Assembly: GCF_964204645.1 (NCBI RefSeq)
Contig: NC_134025.1
Span: forward strand, 13,337,001 to 13,397,000
DNA length: 60,000 nucleotides
Reading direction: 5' to 3'
Source of the DNA: Tubulanus polymorphus
Lineage: Eukaryota; Nemertea; Palaeonemertea; Tubulaniformes; Tubulanidae
Position numbers and translations under genes: made by a program. Positions 42,401 to 51,000 of this stretch are shown here, piece by piece; positions within the stretch are counted from its first letter, which is position 1, and the number at the start of each line of letters is the position of its first letter. Below the pieces are notes generated by a model that was not told where the DNA came from, ran no database searches, and saw only the letters and a list, made by a program, of their open reading frames with translations.

Positions 42401-45400
42401 CACTTTCGTAGACCCCATCAACGGCAGTCGGATGAGTTTGGTTTCGGCTATTACCAGTGATAATCTCGACGCGAAGGCGGGCAAAGTAAAAACGCTGACC
42501 GGAGACGTGTCACTCAATGAAGCCCTTTCATCCGGAATCGTAGATGCCACAACTGGAAAGGTTGTCGACCAAACAAAGTTATCTACATCCTTATCTGAAC
42601 CGCATTTCATTACGAATTTTCACCGTGATGGCTCTACTCAGACGGATAGCATTACTCTATTGCCTCTTGTTTCTGACTACATTTCTTTGAAGGAATGTAA
42701 TGATATTGCTGTTCAAACATTTTGTACTGATACTGTATTGGGTCCCTTCTTCGAGGACAAAAACCTCATTGTAACGAGTGATCCTTCGCCCCTTTCCTTA
42801 CGAGGCAATCGGGAACAGTGCGAACAATACCATTATGTCCTGCAAAAAGATACTTTAATTACAAATCTTATCGACGATGCAACCCAAACTGATTTCTCTT
42901 ATACAGATAGCTCGGACGAAAGTGATTTCTTCGATGACGATGAATATGGAAACATTTGTGAAGGATTTAAATTCGAGAACACCAAACTTCAGAATATTGG
43001 TATACAAGCGGATTCGGCATCTACACAAACATTTTCTGTTGACATTAATGCCGCACTTACCAACGATGAAGTCGAAGATTGTGCTCAGGCATACAATCTT
43101 TCTTTGAAAACGGCTTTACGAGAACATAAGCCGGATGAGAATAATGATGGATGTATTGAATTGAGAGCTTATTCCCTTTCGTCTCTTGGCGATTCAGGAA
43201 TGTCTAGTTCTTTTGTGACATCTCATTCTGATATTTCTCGTTCCTCACAGCTGTCTACTTATGACATTAAAGTTAACCCATCAGTCCATCCCCCTTTAAT
43301 TCTGAGTCCCGTTGCTGAAAAGAAAAATGCGCTGGTTTCAGCGAAAAACGCCGCGATGTCTAATGCTGATTGGGGATCATCACATATGACTCCTAATATG
43401 ATGCACTCACTTTCCGAGAGTTCTCCCGAAAATGCGTCCAATGTGGCCATTCTACCTGAAGAAATCATTGCTTCATCTGAATTGACAAAATGTCGTAGCG
43501 AACCAGCATGTGAAAGATCTTGTTCTAAGGAAAAAGTGATAGGAGCTGAGAATTCTTACATATTGCCTGAATACACAGAGAAGACATCTGACGTGGCAGT
43601 GGAAGTATTCATTGAGACGCCGAAAATGTTTCCAGTTGCTACACAGACTGATTTCAATATTGATCCTATTGAATCTCATAATTCCCAAGACGAACTGTGC
43701 GAATCACTAAGTGGTGTCACACGAACAGATGTCAATACGTATATAAAAGATCGTATTCGCGATTCTCACGGGGATTTGTCAGAGTTGGTTCTACTTCCTC
43801 CTGAATATCTTAACGTTGTTGATATCGATGAACTTCTTGGAATGTTAGACGACGACGAATATAATGATAGCCACATTGAAACTCCTGAAATCATGCATGT
43901 TATGTCAATGCCTGACTTGAATGACCTTGATGACGTTGCTGGATTCAAAATAAATCTGACTAATGATCAAAGACCTACTAAGTCGGCCACAATGATTCAA
44001 AAAAGAAAGAAGATTTACTGTGATCTAGATATTCCCAACTATAAATTTGGAGTTGATGGGTTTGACGAACTTAAGGCTGAGCATCGAAGGATGTTAGATT
44101 TATTGAAGAAAACTGAGGCGGACCACCAAATTATGAAAGACAAGCGTGATCAAATTCGTTCGTCACATTCCACGCAACAAAGAACCGATGATGCAGTATC
44201 GCCATCGACGCCATTGTCAAGTTCCAGTAGTCCCGATTCGGTGATACTGTCAGAGAAGTATACTCCACAGAACAGGAATTTCCATATGAAACAAGAACTA
44301 ACCAATGCATTTAGAAAGCCCGATTGTGCAACGGACATTAGACGGACTAATGGATCGTATGAACTCTACAGTGAACATACACGTAATGACACTTATACGA
44401 CGAGCTTCACTGATGGACAGGAAGGTCAACAGCGACAAAGTTGGGAAAACCAAACGTATCCTATTGGAAAAACAGATTTAAATGATGCAGAATCAAACAC
44501 GTCGATGTCTCGAAGATTTAAAACGGTTATGGGTCACATAGAAAGGTCTTCAGATTACCAAAAGAAGCAAAGTACTGGACTGAAAACAGGCATGAACATA
44601 ACATCGAGTGAGCGAACTAGAGAATGGACGAATTATCTTCCCTCTGATAGTTTGTCAATCAAAACTGACAACCAAAAGTTACACGATATGACCAGTAACT
44701 TGGAAGCGGTTTACACCAACCAAAGGAGCAACAATTTTAGTATTGCGGATGGAGTCCCAAGCAACGCTGATGATGTTTGTCAAAATGACCTAGACCAGCA
44801 AGAGGAATTGACTTCAACAAAATCAGAGGCAGATGAAAATATATATGCTAGTCTAGCAAGAAGGTTAATGGAAAGTAAGCAGGCTGATACTAATTTGGGT
44901 ATGGATGATACTATGAGCACGTATGCAGATGACTGCACCCAAACTGGCGATCCTAACGTTGGTTTAGATGAATCAATTGAGACTGATTCAGCAATCCAAA
45001 ACCAGCTGGATAAACTCGTGCAAGAACGGACGCATATAATTGAGTTACTAGGGCATGATTACGCTCCGTCGCGAGTATGGACTGAACTGGTTGAGGCCCA
45101 GTTGAATTATGGCATTGGACAGACCGATTCTTTACTGGAAAGCTTAGACCAATGTGTTGATTTTGATCCTAATTTACTTAGTGGTCGACGAGCACGTACG
45201 GAAGACAATCTTCATATCATTACTAGATCATACCTGTTCGATTATCGACAACGATTAGAAAATTCCAAGAAAGATATTGAAGATCAAATTCAATCATTGG
45301 AGCGAATGAAAAAGAAGAAGCACAAACGGCCATCATTCAATCCTATGAAACTGCGCAGACAACTGCAGTTTGAAGCATTTAAATTAGAAAGAACTCGAAA

Positions 45401-45676
45401 TCAAGTAGTTGAACAAGCAAAAGGGCGAATATTCAATGCACGCATTCGCAGTCACACGTCAACTCCTAGAAGTGATGAATGCGATGATCTGTCAACGACA
45501 ACAGACTCGTTGCATTCAAGGCACGATAGATTTATGAGGCCCCACAACCACGTTGAGTATCTTGTTAACCTTAGACGTTCTCTCGTAGCATCAAGTTTGG
45601 AAAAAGAAAAACCTCAAAGACCTTCACCCAACCAAGGAAACTTAACACCCAAGCGTACTAGCAACAGTCTTGAAAG
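3403..45676 (+). CDS. Giant internal exon of a STARD9-like gene with a plakin-like mega-repeat array
   Basis: One uninterrupted frame of about 14,090 codons. I place the exon start at 3403, after the acceptor TTTCTCCACAG, in phase 1. The in-frame ATG at 3369 lies in the intron and is probably not a start. The donor is GAAAG|GTATAT at 45676/45677 (phase 2); reading through adds ten residues and stops at 45705-45707 inside a repeat element. Layout: Ser/Asp-rich leader; Trp-motif region (3890-8240); spacer; 501-aa tandem units (9852-42575); acidic C-terminal region with TQT motifs; a conserved-looking block around YGIGQTDSLLESL (about 45100-45150); then a basic coiled coil (about 45230-45400). 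The array makes up about 77% of the exon. Linkage to the START exons downstream rests on matching splice phases. STARD9 assignment is inference from the giant exon plus terminal START; a spectraplakin-like gene is the main alternative because of the repeats. Confidence 0.85.
6033..6323 (+). repeat. Solitary ancestral-type ~97-aa repeat module
   Basis: A single module outside the main array with the same internal geometry: segments of 29, 26 and 27 residues plus a final helix-like segment of about 15. Recognisable pieces are LLEAVENDLYDE, LASAITSGLIDDE, LKDAMTDGLVD and LPVAIERR, with DP-T and Q-TG turns at the expected positions. It sits between two Trp-motif groups and is well diverged from every array unit. 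It may represent the unit from which the array grew. Confidence 0.75.
6450..6670 (+). repeat. Second, degenerate solitary repeat module
   Basis: About 125 residues after the solitary module, a shorter and more decayed copy can be followed: VMKSGILRNEFTNPKTGR, LDEAIQGGTIDAQ, then LDIAPATGQVDP. The LDEAIxxGxID core and an NPKTG turn are kept, while spacing is disturbed. Homology is by eye only. Confidence 0.5.
8241..9851 (+). other. Low-complexity spacer within the giant exon
   Basis: About 540 residues rich in Ser, Asp, Asn and Lys with no recognised domain. A basic stretch (VMRKRRLAKSKRPKSYHFDRR, in part, near 9584-9645) precedes the array. It may be a disordered linker with a basic patch. 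Confidence 0.5.
9852..10184 (+). repeat. Fused partial first unit (module C end / D start joined to module E)
   Basis: Homology to the array starts here with a degenerate end of module C (DVNNSAVSSDV) and the first residues of module D (MLEETLG). It then jumps directly to module E (TFVDPQT). Compared with unit 1, exactly 110 codons (330 bp, equivalent to 11112-11441) are absent and frame is kept. The remainder of module E is nearly canonical. Confidence 0.8.
41748..42575 (+). repeat. Truncated last unit (unit 22: modules A, B and most of C)
   Basis: The last unit follows the consensus through modules A and B and into C, with private changes (HLNRALCHG, VDEALKRG, ITSDNLDAKAG). It stops after ATTGKVVDQT, where unique sequence begins (KLSTSLSEP). 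It therefore lacks the end of C and all of D and E. Confidence 0.85.
42576..45676 (+). other. Unique C-terminal region of the giant exon: TQT motifs, acidic segments, coiled coil
   Basis: About 1,030 residues. The first part is acidic and Ser-rich and carries five TQT motifs: STQTDS (about 42633), ATQTDF (about 42879), STQTFS (about 43019), ATQTDF (about 43638) and CTQTGD (about 44934), with related VQT and IQAD variants. TQT preceded and followed by such residues is the known recognition pattern of dynein light chain LC8. The last 250 residues are different: an amphipathic block with YGIGQTDSLLESL, then a charged helix (YRQRLENSKKDIEDQIQSLE) followed by a very basic run (MKKKKHKR). LC8 binding is inference. 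Confidence 0.65.
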
Positions 45677-45691
45677 GTATATACTTTTTAA

Positions 45692-47004
45692 CCCACTTGG
45701 GACTTAAGTCCCAGCGGGCTATTGCGTTAACTTTTCGTCGGTCCGTCCGTCCGTCCGTCCGTCCGTCCGTCCGTCCGTCCGTCCGTCCGTCCGTCCGTCC
45801 GTCCGTCCGTCCGTCCGTCCGTCCGTCCGTCCGTCCGTCCGTCCGTCCGTCCGTCCGTAGACGGAATCCAGTTATTTTGGGGAGTTTTGAAGACGCTTCA
45901 AGGTAATGTCTTGATATTTGGTTTATACATGTATCTACCCTAGACACATCTTCAGCCCCAAAACTGGCCCTGTCTGAATCAAGATGGCCGACTGGCAGCC
46001 ATCGTTGTTCGCCAAAATCAGCACTTTTTTACACGTTTTTCAACGGGAAATTTTGAAGACGCCTTGATCAATTTCCTTGATCTTTTGTATATATTTGAAC
46101 CATCCAAGGCCCATCAGCATAACAAAAATTGGGTCGATCGGACTCAAGATGGTCGTCCTAGAACCTTTTAAGTGCCCAAAATGTCAATTTCGGCCCGAAT
46201 TCTGAGTCCTGTAGCTTCCTACTGGTTTGCCATTTCTCATTGCAATTGCTAATGGTTATTCTCTGGAAAGGGAAATTTTATATATGAGACAGATATTTTT
46301 GATCAGCCAATTATGACGCAATTGGCGGCCATCTTGGTGTCATCAGTACTCATTCGTAGGTGGGAAAAAGTTTTTCGACATTATATTGATACCTAAGCAT
46401 ATTTTGTTACAACAATGAATTAGAAAGTTGTAGCTTATAACGTGTTCTTTGATTGTGGTGAGTTTCGAGTTCATTGGTTTTGTATATGGCTACCAGGGGG
46501 CGTTGAATAATACAATATCTTAGTATTTCTATATTATATTTGTACCAGTACATATTTTGTTACCACAATCAATTGCAAAGTTATAGCTCATGATTGTGGT
46601 GAGTTTTAAGGAAATTAGTTATTCTATATGGTCACCAGGGGGCGTTGAATAGTAGAATAACCTAGTATTTCCTTATTAAATTTGTACGGAGGCATATTTT
46701 GTTACCATGATCAATGGCAAAGTTGTAGTTCATGACATGTTCTATGATACTGGTGAGTTACAAGGTTATTTGGTTTTGAATATGGTCACCAGGAGGAGTT
46801 GAATAGTAGAATAACTTCTAGGCATATTTTGCTATCACAATCAATTACAAAATTGTAGTTGCTGACATGTTCTATGACTGTGGTGATGTTCAAGGTGATT
46901 GGGTTTTGTATATGGTCACCAGTGGGCGTTGAATATTGAAATTGTTAGATTGTTGAGTATTTGAAACCACTTCCAAAGTGGGCATGGTGTCCGTGGACCC
47001 CTAG
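45692..47004 (+). mobile_element. Full-length copy of dispersed element R1
   Basis: The left end reads CCCACTTGGG running into the perfect palindrome GGGACTTAAGTCCC (45699-45712). It is followed by a (GTCC)n tract and a stretch with TTTTGAAGACGCTTCAAGG and TCAAGATGGC motifs. The second half has about four ~150-bp monomers (TTTTGTTAC...GTTGTAG...GGTGAGTT...CCAGGGGGCGTTGAATA). The right end has AAAGTGGGCATGGTGTCCGT and ends near GACCCCTAG. In the better preserved copy at 419-428, CCCAAGTGGG is the inverse complement of the left end, suggesting short terminal inverted repeats. No protein is encoded. Confidence 0.7.
45741..45858 (+). repeat. (GTCC)n microsatellite
   Basis: About 29 perfect tandem copies of GTCC inside the R1 element. 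Open frames across it on both strands (SVRPSVRP and GRTDGRTD) are artefacts of the repeat. Other R1 copies near 47410 and 55275 have only a few degenerate copies at the same place. Confidence 0.97.
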
Positions 47005-47083
47005 TTGGATTTAGAATGCCATTGAAATATTGAAAGTTGAATTTTCCTTCCGTCATTGACCCTAATCTTGTTCATTATTGTAG

Positions 47084-47311
47084 ATCACGCGATTGGGAAC
47101 TAGACTCGTCTATAACAGACTTTTCATTTGGAGACATATCAAACGTCTCGTCACTTCATGATGAACCTATGCGGGTCCTTGAAGCTTGCCAGCGGCAACG
47201 CCTCCAAAGCCAGGCTCAAATTACGGAAGCAAGGGAAAAACTTCGTGACCTGCCACCAGTACTCAGATACAAACGGACGAAAGAAAAATCAAAGTCAGCC
47301 CATTCTTTAAG
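47084..47311 (+). CDS. Coding exon 2 of the window (charged, helical)
   Basis: Acceptor TTCATTATTGTAG at 47083; donor TTAAG|GTGAGG at 47311/47312. The first base completes the Arg codon begun by the giant exon and the end is phase 2, so the frame joins cleanly at both sides. It encodes 75 whole codons, beginning SRDWELDSSITDFSFGD and continuing with a charged helix (RVLEACQRQRLQSQAQITEA). The later part is basic (RYKRTKEKSKSAHSL). No named domain is recognised; it extends the coiled-coil tail coded at the end of the giant exon. Confidence 0.85.
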
Positions 47312-47354
47312 GTGAGGCCTCAATCAAAAGGTCTATTAGATTTCTAATAGAGTT

Positions 47355-48040
47355 ACATCATTTTCAGCCCTATTGGGACTTAGTCCCAGTAGGCTATAGG
47401 GTTCACTTTTTGTCCGCTAGCCGTCCGTTCGTTCGTCCCACCCACTAGAATCCAGTTTTTGTTGGGAAGTTTTGAAGATACTTCAATGGATTGTCTTGAT
47501 ATTTGGTCAGTGCATGTATCTTATCCTAGAAATAAAATATCTGCAGAATGTGAATCTTAAACACCGAACAGGTGAACCATTGTGTAGGATAATCTGGCGG
47601 TTGGACGAGGCTTGTCCGTGGGGATCCCATCTCTTTGTGGGTATTGTTATGGGAACATTGGTTTGATGTGCTTGCATTTCATCACGACGCTACGTTTTGT
47701 TTTCAAATCGACGACCTCGCCACCTTAACTGAGTGGCAGTGACTGCACGATTCAAGTTAGCCTATTGAGCTACCTGCGCGTTGGGTACGTTGAATCGTTG
47801 AGTCGTTGAGCCTCGATTCTGGGTTAACTGTTGATCATTGCCAACTACTTCTCCTTTACCTCCTTATCTTTTGGACATTATTTAATCAGCTCCATTTTCC
47901 ATATCATTAGGCAGTGGTTAACCACTTGGCCCATGGACAAGTATTTCCTTTCGCCACTAGGGGGCGTGAATATTGAAATCGTTAGATTGTTTGGCATTTC
48001 AAACTAATTTCCAAGGGGCATGGTATCCCTGGACTCACGT
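47355..48040 (+). mobile_element. R1 element copy, probably interrupted by a second insertion
   Basis: The left part (47355-47535) has a CCTATTGGGACTTAGTCCCA start, a few GTCC copies and the AGTTTTGAAGATACTTCAA block. The right part (47940-48040) has the CACTAGGGGGCGTGAATATTG block, GGGGCATGGTATCCCTGGAC and the end. About 400 bp of unrelated sequence separates them, suggesting a nested insertion. Confidence 0.55.
47560..47795 (-). mobile_element. Possible tRNA-derived SINE
   Basis: Read on the minus strand from about 47790, a tRNA-like head carries an A-box-like TAGCTCAATAGG. Some 50 bases further, GGTCGTCGATTTG could be a decayed B box. The following body has a GATGGGATCCCCACGG stretch. No intact tRNA cloverleaf is supported, so I read it as a decayed SINE rather than a tRNA gene. 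Confidence 0.35.
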
Positions 48041-48073
48041 GGCCATATAGATCTAACTCTGATCTTTGTGTAG

Positions 48074-48173
48074 GGACAGCCGGAGATTAGAGGAGGAAAA
48101 CTATCATCATCGTCACCGATTTAATACTTCTACTCAGGAATTACGATACGCACGTCCACAAGCATTAGAACAG
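48074..48173 (+). CDS. Coding exon 3 of the window
   Basis: Acceptor ATCTTTGTGTAG at 48073; donor GAACAG|GTACTT at 48173/48174. It starts in phase 2 (completing an Arg codon) and ends in phase 0. It encodes 33 residues, DSRRLEEENYHHRHRFNTST followed by QELRYARPQALEQ. Highly charged and His/Arg-rich; it continues the tail of the same protein. Confidence 0.8.
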
Positions 48174-48362
48174 GTACTTGCATGATTTTAAGATCATCTC
48201 CAAACTCGTTGCATTTGCATCCATCTTTATAGATCTTGGGCATTTGATCTCGGAAAATTATGATTCTTGCATTTGACGGAATATGGCTTTCACGGCTATA
48301 TCATCCTATAATAATACTCAACGTGATACGTATATACTAAATGTTTTACAATTTTCTATTAG

Positions 48363-48392
48363 TTACGCATAGCATCGAGTGATACAACTTCT
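48363..48392 (+). CDS. 30-nt micro-exon (phase 0-0)
   Basis: Acceptor TTTTCTATTAG at 48362 and a strong donor ACTTCT|GTAAGT at 48392/48393 define ten codons, LRIASSDTTS. Being phase 0 on both sides it can be skipped without a frameshift. Its end is phase-compatible both with the exon at 48933 and with the START-side exon at 53329, so it is the likely branch point between two 3' ends. Confidence 0.65.
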
Positions 48393-48932
48393 GTAAGTCT
48401 CTCGTGTCTATATATTTCAAAACCATAGTTCTTAAATCTTATCTATCTCAATATACAGGCCCGTAGCTAGATTATTCAAAAGCTAGTCAAGACCTAGCCA
48501 ACATGGCAAAGAGTGCGAGTGTCCTTTTTGAAACAGCGCACATATTTTGCCCTTTCGAAGTAGGCCTTTTTCTGAAATAATTGTTACAGGCGAATCTTTG
48601 AAAAAGATTCTTGGAAAGGAGCCCTCAACTCCCACTGGCTACGGGCATGATGTATTTCCGGTGTTGGAATTTTCTTTATTTAATATAGTGGCTTTGTATA
48701 TATACAGCACTCTAAAATGAAATTAGTTCAAACAAATACAAAACACCATTTCTTTATTCAGGTACATCACATTCTTGGTGTATTTATGTCAATTAGACAT
48801 ACATTCTTTGACAGAAATTCTTACAGTCTTTGATAGAAACATTTGAACCATATTGTAGTACCTTATGTTGATTGGACTACATTACGTTACGACAAGATGC
48901 ATGATCTAAAAGTTTTGTTTTCATACTCTTAG
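48393..48932 (+). other. Intron; nothing else seen
   Basis: AT-rich intron between the micro-exon and the exon at 48933. I see no repeat family or gene in it. Confidence 0.6.
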
Positions 48933-49006
48933 GTCATAGATAGCGAGATAGATGCGTTACGAAAAAATCATGAAAATGAAGCCTTAGGAAGGTCGTCATA
49001 CAGGAG
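48933..49006 (+). CDS. Coding exon on the START-less splice path
   Basis: Acceptor TCATACTCTTAG at 48932. The frame gives [19 protein letters not shown] and then RSSYR. Two phase-2 donors are possible: GGAAG|GTCGTC (exon end 48991) and AGGAG|GTATTC (exon end 49006); the second looks better. Either joins the exon at 51001 in frame. Twelve bases after the second donor a ~410-bp (TA)n tract begins. An exon ending in phase 2 cannot be joined directly to the phase-0 exon at 53329. Confidence 0.65.
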
Positions 49007-49016
49007 GTATTCTGAC

Positions 49017-49433
<417 letters not shown>

Positions 49434-49478
49434 GTCAAGAGATGCAGCCTCTAGACGGTTTTCCCCTGGTGATCGGAA

Positions 49479-49571
<93 letters not shown>

Positions 49572-49618
49572 AGTTCCGATCACCAGGGGAAAACCGTCTA
49601 GAGGCTGCATCTCTTGAC
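49434..49618. repeat. Perfect 48-bp inverted repeat around a (TA)n core
   Basis: The left arm (49434-49481, starting GTCAAGAGATGCAGCC) and right arm (49571-49618, ending GCATCTCTTGAC) are exact inverse complements. The 89-bp spacer is TA repeats and therefore self-complementary too, so the whole 185 bp is close to one palindrome. It may be a fold-back element expanded by TA slippage, or an assembly artefact at a hairpin. Confidence 0.9.
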
Positions 49619-49639
49619 CAATTTTTCAAACTCTGTACA

Positions 49640-50425
49640 CATGTTGTCGACTATCAACGCCTACCGACTCCTACCGACGCAACTGAGAGCAACCGCGATC
49701 GCACCCCAGCTTATGTCGACATGTCGACAGCTTATGTCCGATTCGCAGCAACTGAGGCCGACTAGCGGGATATGAGATCCACCCAGTTGCTTTCCTGCTT
49801 ATGTCGGTTGCGATTACTAGCAACTGCCACGGCTCAAATGGTCACGTGATAAGCACTTTGAGAATAAATTTGAAATTATTAGGAAATATATTTCTATTAG
49901 AAAAGCTATTTCTTTAAGACTTTGATCTTTCTGATTCTGTTTTGAATACAACGTGCTAGCGACATATATAAAGATGGCCGCTCACACCATAATTCTACGA
50001 ATTTCGTTTCTAGATCTTCGGTCCAGTTCTCTGCCGTGCTGAAGGTTTGGTTTACGTTTTGAACTACTTGAATTTGAAGTTTATGACTAATTACGAATGA
50101 CGCTAACTAGCGGTGATAATTTGCACTATGTATATGCGGTCTCTCATTGCCTGGAACCCCTGCGCTCAGTTCCGTCGCGTCGCAGATGAGCTTATGTCGG
50201 CTGCGATCGAAAGCAACTGCCCGCCTACCGTAGGCCGGAGTAGAACATGGGCAACTAGCCGGATACGGCTTGCGACGAGTCGGTAGGCGTCGGGTTGCCG
50301 TCGCAAGCCGGCTTATGTTGAACCGATTGAGGAGCAACTGGCGGCCTACGAGAGGCTAATCGGCGATAAACCCAGTTGCGTCGGTAGGCGTCGCGTTGCT
50401 TTTCGACATAAGCCAGCCTTTATGG
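49640..50425. mobile_element. Inverted-repeat element with GCTTATGTCG / AGCAACTG motifs
   Basis: The left end has CCTACCGACGCAACTG (49670-49685) and the right end its exact inverse complement CAGTTGCGTCGGTAGG (50373-50388). Between them short motifs recur: GCTTATGTCG near 49709, 49799 and 50190, and AGCAACTG near 49747, 49819 and 50213. No protein is recognised. It may be a non-autonomous DNA element about 0.75 kb long. Confidence 0.5.
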
Positions 50426-51000
50426 AAATACGATATTTCCAATGCATTCACCCCAAACCCAGTAACTTCATAAGTGGCGATGAATTTTCGACCGGGGATA
50501 TTCCAGGCTTTGTCTCATTCTAGTTCGTTCATATTCGTCTCCCACAAAATTCGATTTCGAAAGCTTTGCTGACAAAAATGTAACATTCTGTCTGAACGCG
50601 TAGATCTCTGAATTGGACTTCCCTTCGAAATAACCTCCCAGAAAATTACCGTGACAAAACCGCCTGGAATGTGGGAATCGTCATGCGTAAATAGTCCATT
50701 CCCTCCATTCCTACAAACTTCACCCAACGACCTCAAACATAGGATGGCTCCGAGGATATTTAGATTAGGGTAGCATCCATTTTGGTAACATTTTGCACTT
50801 ACTCCAGTTTAAAAATATCAGCTTCGAATCCCCGGCAATGGTTATTTCAATTTCTACTTTTTACCTTAAGTAAAGGTGCAGGTATCCAAATCCTGTTAAC
50901 GCCGCTTTGCAGCTATTCTTTTCTTTTGTAATTTTGTTTTCATTTCCTGTCATCATTTTCTTCACGGTTTTTCTCACCTTTAAAATGGGTTTTCTTTCAG
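50426..51000 (+). other. Remainder of intron; no gene seen
   Basis: No domain or known repeat is visible. It ends in a good polypyrimidine tract and acceptor, GGTTTTCTTTCAG, at 51000. Confidence 0.55.

Larger units (their letters stand above)
9852..42575 (+). repeat. Coding higher-order tandem repeat array, 1503-bp (501-aa) unit, about 22 copies
   Basis: Complete units start at 10185 + 1503 x (k-1), k = 1 to 21; unit 22 starts at 41748 and is cut after 276 aa. Each unit has five modules: A (97 aa, opens TLNEAVERGLYD), B (104, SIEEAIEIGVFD), C (100, TVDEAVKRGLYD), D (103, TLDEALGKGIYD) and E (97, TIDEAISAGLMD). Each module contains segments of about 29, 26 and 27 aa built on LxxAhxxGhhD plus a DP/DxxTG turn, then a shorter helix and a Pro-containing linker (TNKPATVPKN, VPPLKS, RQPEP, MPVRG, STYSKPK). 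The DPxTG...LSxxEAIxxGLID pattern resembles plectin/plakin repeats. Central units differ by only a few bases and no indel disturbs the period. Base composition looks more CG-rich than the flanks, with recurrent GTCGAC. Confidence 0.95.
45677..47083 (+). other. Intron after the giant exon (phase 2)
   Basis: Donor AAAG|GTATAT at 45676/45677, acceptor TTATTGTAG ending at 47083. The intron is almost completely filled by one repeat element starting only 15 bp after the donor. Confidence 0.8.

Noticed and set aside
9852-42575. Non-coding satellite DNA
   Set aside because: Period divisible by three, no stops over 32 kb, amino-acid motif structure older than the DNA repeats, and unique coding sequence in the same frame on both sides argue for protein-coding selection.
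9852-42575. CRISPR array or bacterial RTX/adhesin-type repeats
   Set aside because: Unit length, absence of spacers, spliced flanking exons and animal START domain exclude a prokaryotic origin; the DxxTG turns are not RTX GGxGxD motifs.
10217-42610. Dozens of minus-strand open frames of 60-174 codons repeating every 1503 bp, for example 10217-10741 and 10820-11113
   Set aside because: They are the antisense shadow of the coding array: the same reverse frames recur in every unit and break wherever the plus-strand code changes. No start context or independent conservation.
45670-45947. Frames encoding SVRPSVRP (plus) and GRTDGRTD (minus)
   Set aside because: Translations of the (GTCC)n microsatellite inside a repeat element.
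47700-47795. Functional tRNA gene on the minus strand
   Set aside because: Only an A-box-like element is good; the B box is decayed and no cloverleaf can be drawn, so a SINE remnant is more likely.
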